Below are positions 62,057-64,000 of a stretch of DNA of 64,000 bases, one piece after another. Position numbers and translations under genes: made by a program. Position 1 is the stretch's first letter, and every line of letters begins with the position of its first letter. The notes beneath the pieces were generated by a model. It was not told where the DNA came from, made no database searches, and was given only the letters and a program-made list of their open reading frames with translations. Origin of the DNA: Comamonadaceae bacterium (GTDB taxonomy: Bacteria; Pseudomonadota; Gammaproteobacteria; Burkholderiales; Burkholderiaceae_C); assembly GCA_947373105.1 (NCBI GenBank), contig CANBWK010000002.1, forward strand, positions 1 through 64,000. Reading direction: 5' to 3'.

Positions 62057-63457
62057 ATGATGAACTTTGCCGATCTTAATGATATTAACTTTAACAAATT
62101 GTTAGGATTGGTTTCAGACGTTAGTTTGGTCATCAGCGACAAAGGCTTCATCGAGGACGTGTCAACTGGACAAGACACCATGGCGACCTTAGGTTGTCAT
62201 AACTGGCTTGGCAAGCGGTGGATAGACACTGTGACATCCGAAAGCAAAAAGAAAATTCAAGATTTACTGGTCATCCAACCAGAACCTCAAAGCCTAGTTT
62301 GGCGCCACGTCAATCACCCAATGCCCTCTGGCGGTGAAGCCGCTATCCAATACATCACTGTTGCGCTGAAAGGCAACAAACTGCTGGCAATAGGGAGAAA
62401 CCTAGAGCGCCTTGCAGAACTTCAACGCCGCCTAGTTGAAACTCAGCAGTCCATGGAGCGTGATTTTCTGAGGCTCAGGCACATTGAAGCACGTTATCGT
62501 GTCTTGTTCGAAACCTCCCCCGAAGCTGTGCTGGTGGTCGATACGCATTCATATCGCTTGATTGAAACGAATGCAGGCGCTCAATCGCTTTTCAAAGATG
62601 CTGGCAAACGACTGGTGGGTCGGGATTTCCGAGAGTGCTTTAAGCCCGAAAGTCAAGGTGAGGTTCAATCCCTGCTTAAAACCGCCCTCGCGACCGGCAG
62701 AATTGAAATATGTTCGGCCACCATACTGGGGGCGGCCTCACCCATGACCGTATCAGCCAACGTATTTAGGCAAGAAGGTGGGGCGCAATTTTTGGTACGT
62801 CTGACCCAGCGCGAGCCCTCCGCAACCGCTCACCTGAAAATAGACGCTTCCGTGGTTTTGAGTGAAGCGATGGAGCACTTCCCCGACGGATGGCTGTTGA
62901 CAGACCCTTCTGGTATGGTGAGAAGTGTGAATGAGGAAGGCATGGCGCTACTCGGGCTGACGGCAGCATCACAAGTGGTGGGCCAATCACTTGAACGTTG
63001 GTTGATCCGTGGTGCAGTGGATTGGGGGGTGCTCAACACCTCTTTGAAACAACAAAAGCCCGTGAGAAACTTTGCCACAGAAGTGAGAACACTCTCGGGC
63101 ATGACGCTGCCCGTTGAGATCTCTGGCGTCTATTTGGCTAAGCCAGAGCCACTCTTTGTGATGTTCGTGAGAGATTTAAATCGGCGTTCGCAGTCATCTG
63201 CGCAGGCCTCCCCGACCGTGCCTAATCCATTTGCTGAATTGTCACAATTGGTGGGCCGCCGACCGATAAAGGACATCGTGGGCGATACCGTCGATACGAT
63301 TGAACGCATGTGCATCGAAGCGGCCCTCGAGTTAACGCACAACAACCGCGCCTCTGCGGCCGAAATGCTTGGACTTTCGCGTCAAAGTCTTTATGTCAAG
63401 CTCAGAAGATTTGGCGTTTTGTCAGAAAACGATTTCGACTCAGAAGCCAGCGCCTGA
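62057..63457 (+). CDS. ppsR: Transcriptional repressor PpsR/CrtJ
   Basis: A 466-residue protein with PAS-type domains (about residues 10-110, 150-270 and 275-385) and a C-terminal Fis-type helix-turn-helix (ALELTHNNRASAAEMLGLSRQSLYVKLRRFGVL). It represses bch, crt and puc genes under oxygen. A Cys at residue 419 (ERMCIEAALEL), just before the HTH, lies where the redox-sensing Cys of CrtJ/PpsR (about 420-424) is found; this is positional matching only. It sits between two cobalamin-binding-type regulators. Confidence 0.93.
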   Translation: MMNFADLNDINFNKLLGLVSDVSLVISDKGFIEDVSTGQDTMATLGCHNWLGKRWIDTVTSESKKKIQDLLVIQPEPQSLVWRHVNHPMPSGGEAAIQYITVALKGNKLLAIGRNLERLAELQRRLVETQQSMERDFLRLRHIEARYRVLFETSPEAVLVVDTHSYRLIETNAGAQSLFKDAGKRLVGRDFRECFKPESQGEVQSLLKTALATGRIEICSATILGAASPMTVSANVFRQEGGAQFLVRLTQREPSATAHLKIDASVVLSEAMEHFPDGWLLTDPSGMVRSVNEEGMALLGLTAASQVVGQSLERWLIRGAVDWGVLNTSLKQQKPVRNFATEVRTLSGMTLPVEISGVYLAKPEPLFVMFVRDLNRRSQSSAQASPTVPNPFAELSQLVGRRPIKDIVGDTVDTIERMCIEAALELTHNNRASAAEMLGLSRQSLYVKLRRFGVLSENDFDSEASA

Positions 63458-63661
63458 ACAGGTCAACGCCTAAAACCTACCCAGCCTACTTTCGTATTCA
63501 ATATTTTCCTTTCAAACCAAGGGTAATTGATAGTGGCGCTTCTTCTGAAAAGTGTTCAGAATGAATCTCAGTAGCGGATCGGTATGCTATTTTGCTGGAG
63601 AAGAACTACCCCGATCACCCTTCACTCCGTAGGCACGCTAATTTTCCCGTAGGAATTTTGC

Positions 63662-64000
63662 ATGACTAAATTGAATAGCTTGCATAGATTAAGTGTTCAA
63701 GGATCGGCAAATGATGAGTGCAAGGAGTACTTAGAGGATGTGATTGGGAAGCAACTCATTCCCAGGCTTTTAAATTCTCAACATTACAACGAACGATTGG
63801 CCTCGCCAGAGGTTTCAGGGGCCGATGCAGCAACATTCCCTGAATTCAGGGACTTCACTGATGCCTGTCGGTATGGCGATTCTTTGCGCGTAAACCATAT
63901 TGTGGACACTCTGACATCACAAGGTTTTGCACAAGAAAAAATATTTTTAGAATTGATCACCCCAGCAGCCCGACACTTGGGCTCGCTTTGGGACAACGAC
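63662..64000 (+). CDS. Second B12-binding-type regulator (PpaA/AerR-like), 3' part outside the window
   Basis: Absent from the ORF track because it runs off the right edge. From the ATG at 63662, after TAGGAA, 113 codons are open: MTKLNSLHRLSVQGSANDEC, then VSGADAATFPEFRDFTDACRYGDSLRVNHIVDTLTSQGFAQEKIFLELITPAARHLGSLWDND. The segment FLELITPAARHLGSLW and the helical layout match the four-helix B12-binding-1-like domain at the N-terminus of PpaA-type proteins (compare LQGITAASRLIGELWATD in the first regulator). The corrinoid-binding half would lie beyond the window. Confidence 0.75.
   Translation, partial: MTKLNSLHRLSVQGSANDECKEYLEDVIGKQLIPRLLNSQHYNERLASPEVSGADAATFPEFRDFTDACRYGDSLRVNHIVDTLTSQGFAQEKIFLELITPAARHLGSLWDND

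Overview
The window looks like chromosome from a betaproteobacterium of the order Burkholderiales, probably a Comamonadaceae-like freshwater aerobic anoxygenic phototroph (for example Limnohabitans- or Rhodoferax-like). This rests on the style of the housekeeping genes, a PHA phasin with PhaR-type boxes, the C5 pathway HemA, and the order of the photosynthesis genes (bchFNBHLM-lhaA-puhABC-acsF-puhE). The genus is my inference from protein resemblance and no search was run.

Positions 1-28179 are mostly ordinary metabolism. They hold a cut-off pncB; a six-gene minus-strand run (HDAC-like deacetylase, thioesterase, nitroreductase, then a Liv-type ABC transporter whose two permeases are fused); a phasin; a patatin lipoprotein; feoA-feoB plus a 44-residue Cys-rich protein missing from the ORF track; an SDR and a gamma-glutamyltransferase; acs, a UPF0114 protein, class I fumarase, murI, a YgjP-type peptidase and an MFS carrier; then a complete cytochrome c maturation operon ccmABCDEFGHI.

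Positions about 28700-64000 are a photosynthesis gene cluster (PGC). Its left edge is scarred: a decayed hemE with a nonsense codon and a frameshift, then an intact light-dependent protochlorophyllide oxidoreductase (LPOR), the 8-vinyl reductase bciA, and the C-terminal remnant of an ABC exporter ATPase. Next comes a minus-strand operon dxs-hemA-bchG-pucC-like-bchP-tspO. It is divergent from bchI-bchD on the plus strand. A second, very long minus-strand operon runs bchF-bchN-bchB-bchH-bchL-bchM-lhaA-puhA-puhB-puhC-acsF-puhE-crtI-crtB and ends in a small membrane protein, a DUF2269-like protein and an SDR. At the right edge are the regulators: an AerR/PpaA-type cobalamin-binding protein, PpsR/CrtJ, and the start of a second cobalamin-binding-type regulator that runs off the window.

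Together the genes supply precursors (dxs, hemA), insert Mg (bchHID), methylate (bchM), close ring E with oxygen (acsF), reduce the 8-vinyl group (bciA), reduce protochlorophyllide in two independent ways (dark-operative BchLNB and light-dependent LPOR), hydrate the 3-vinyl group (bchF), attach and reduce the tail (bchG, bchP), make lycopene-type carotenoid (crtB, crtI) and assemble the reaction centre (puhABCE, lhaA). The puf genes, bchXYZ, bchC and crtCDF are not in the window. TGT-N12-ACA palindromes typical of PpsR sit in the bchF/aerR and dxs/bchI divergent promoters, with a weaker one before ppsR.
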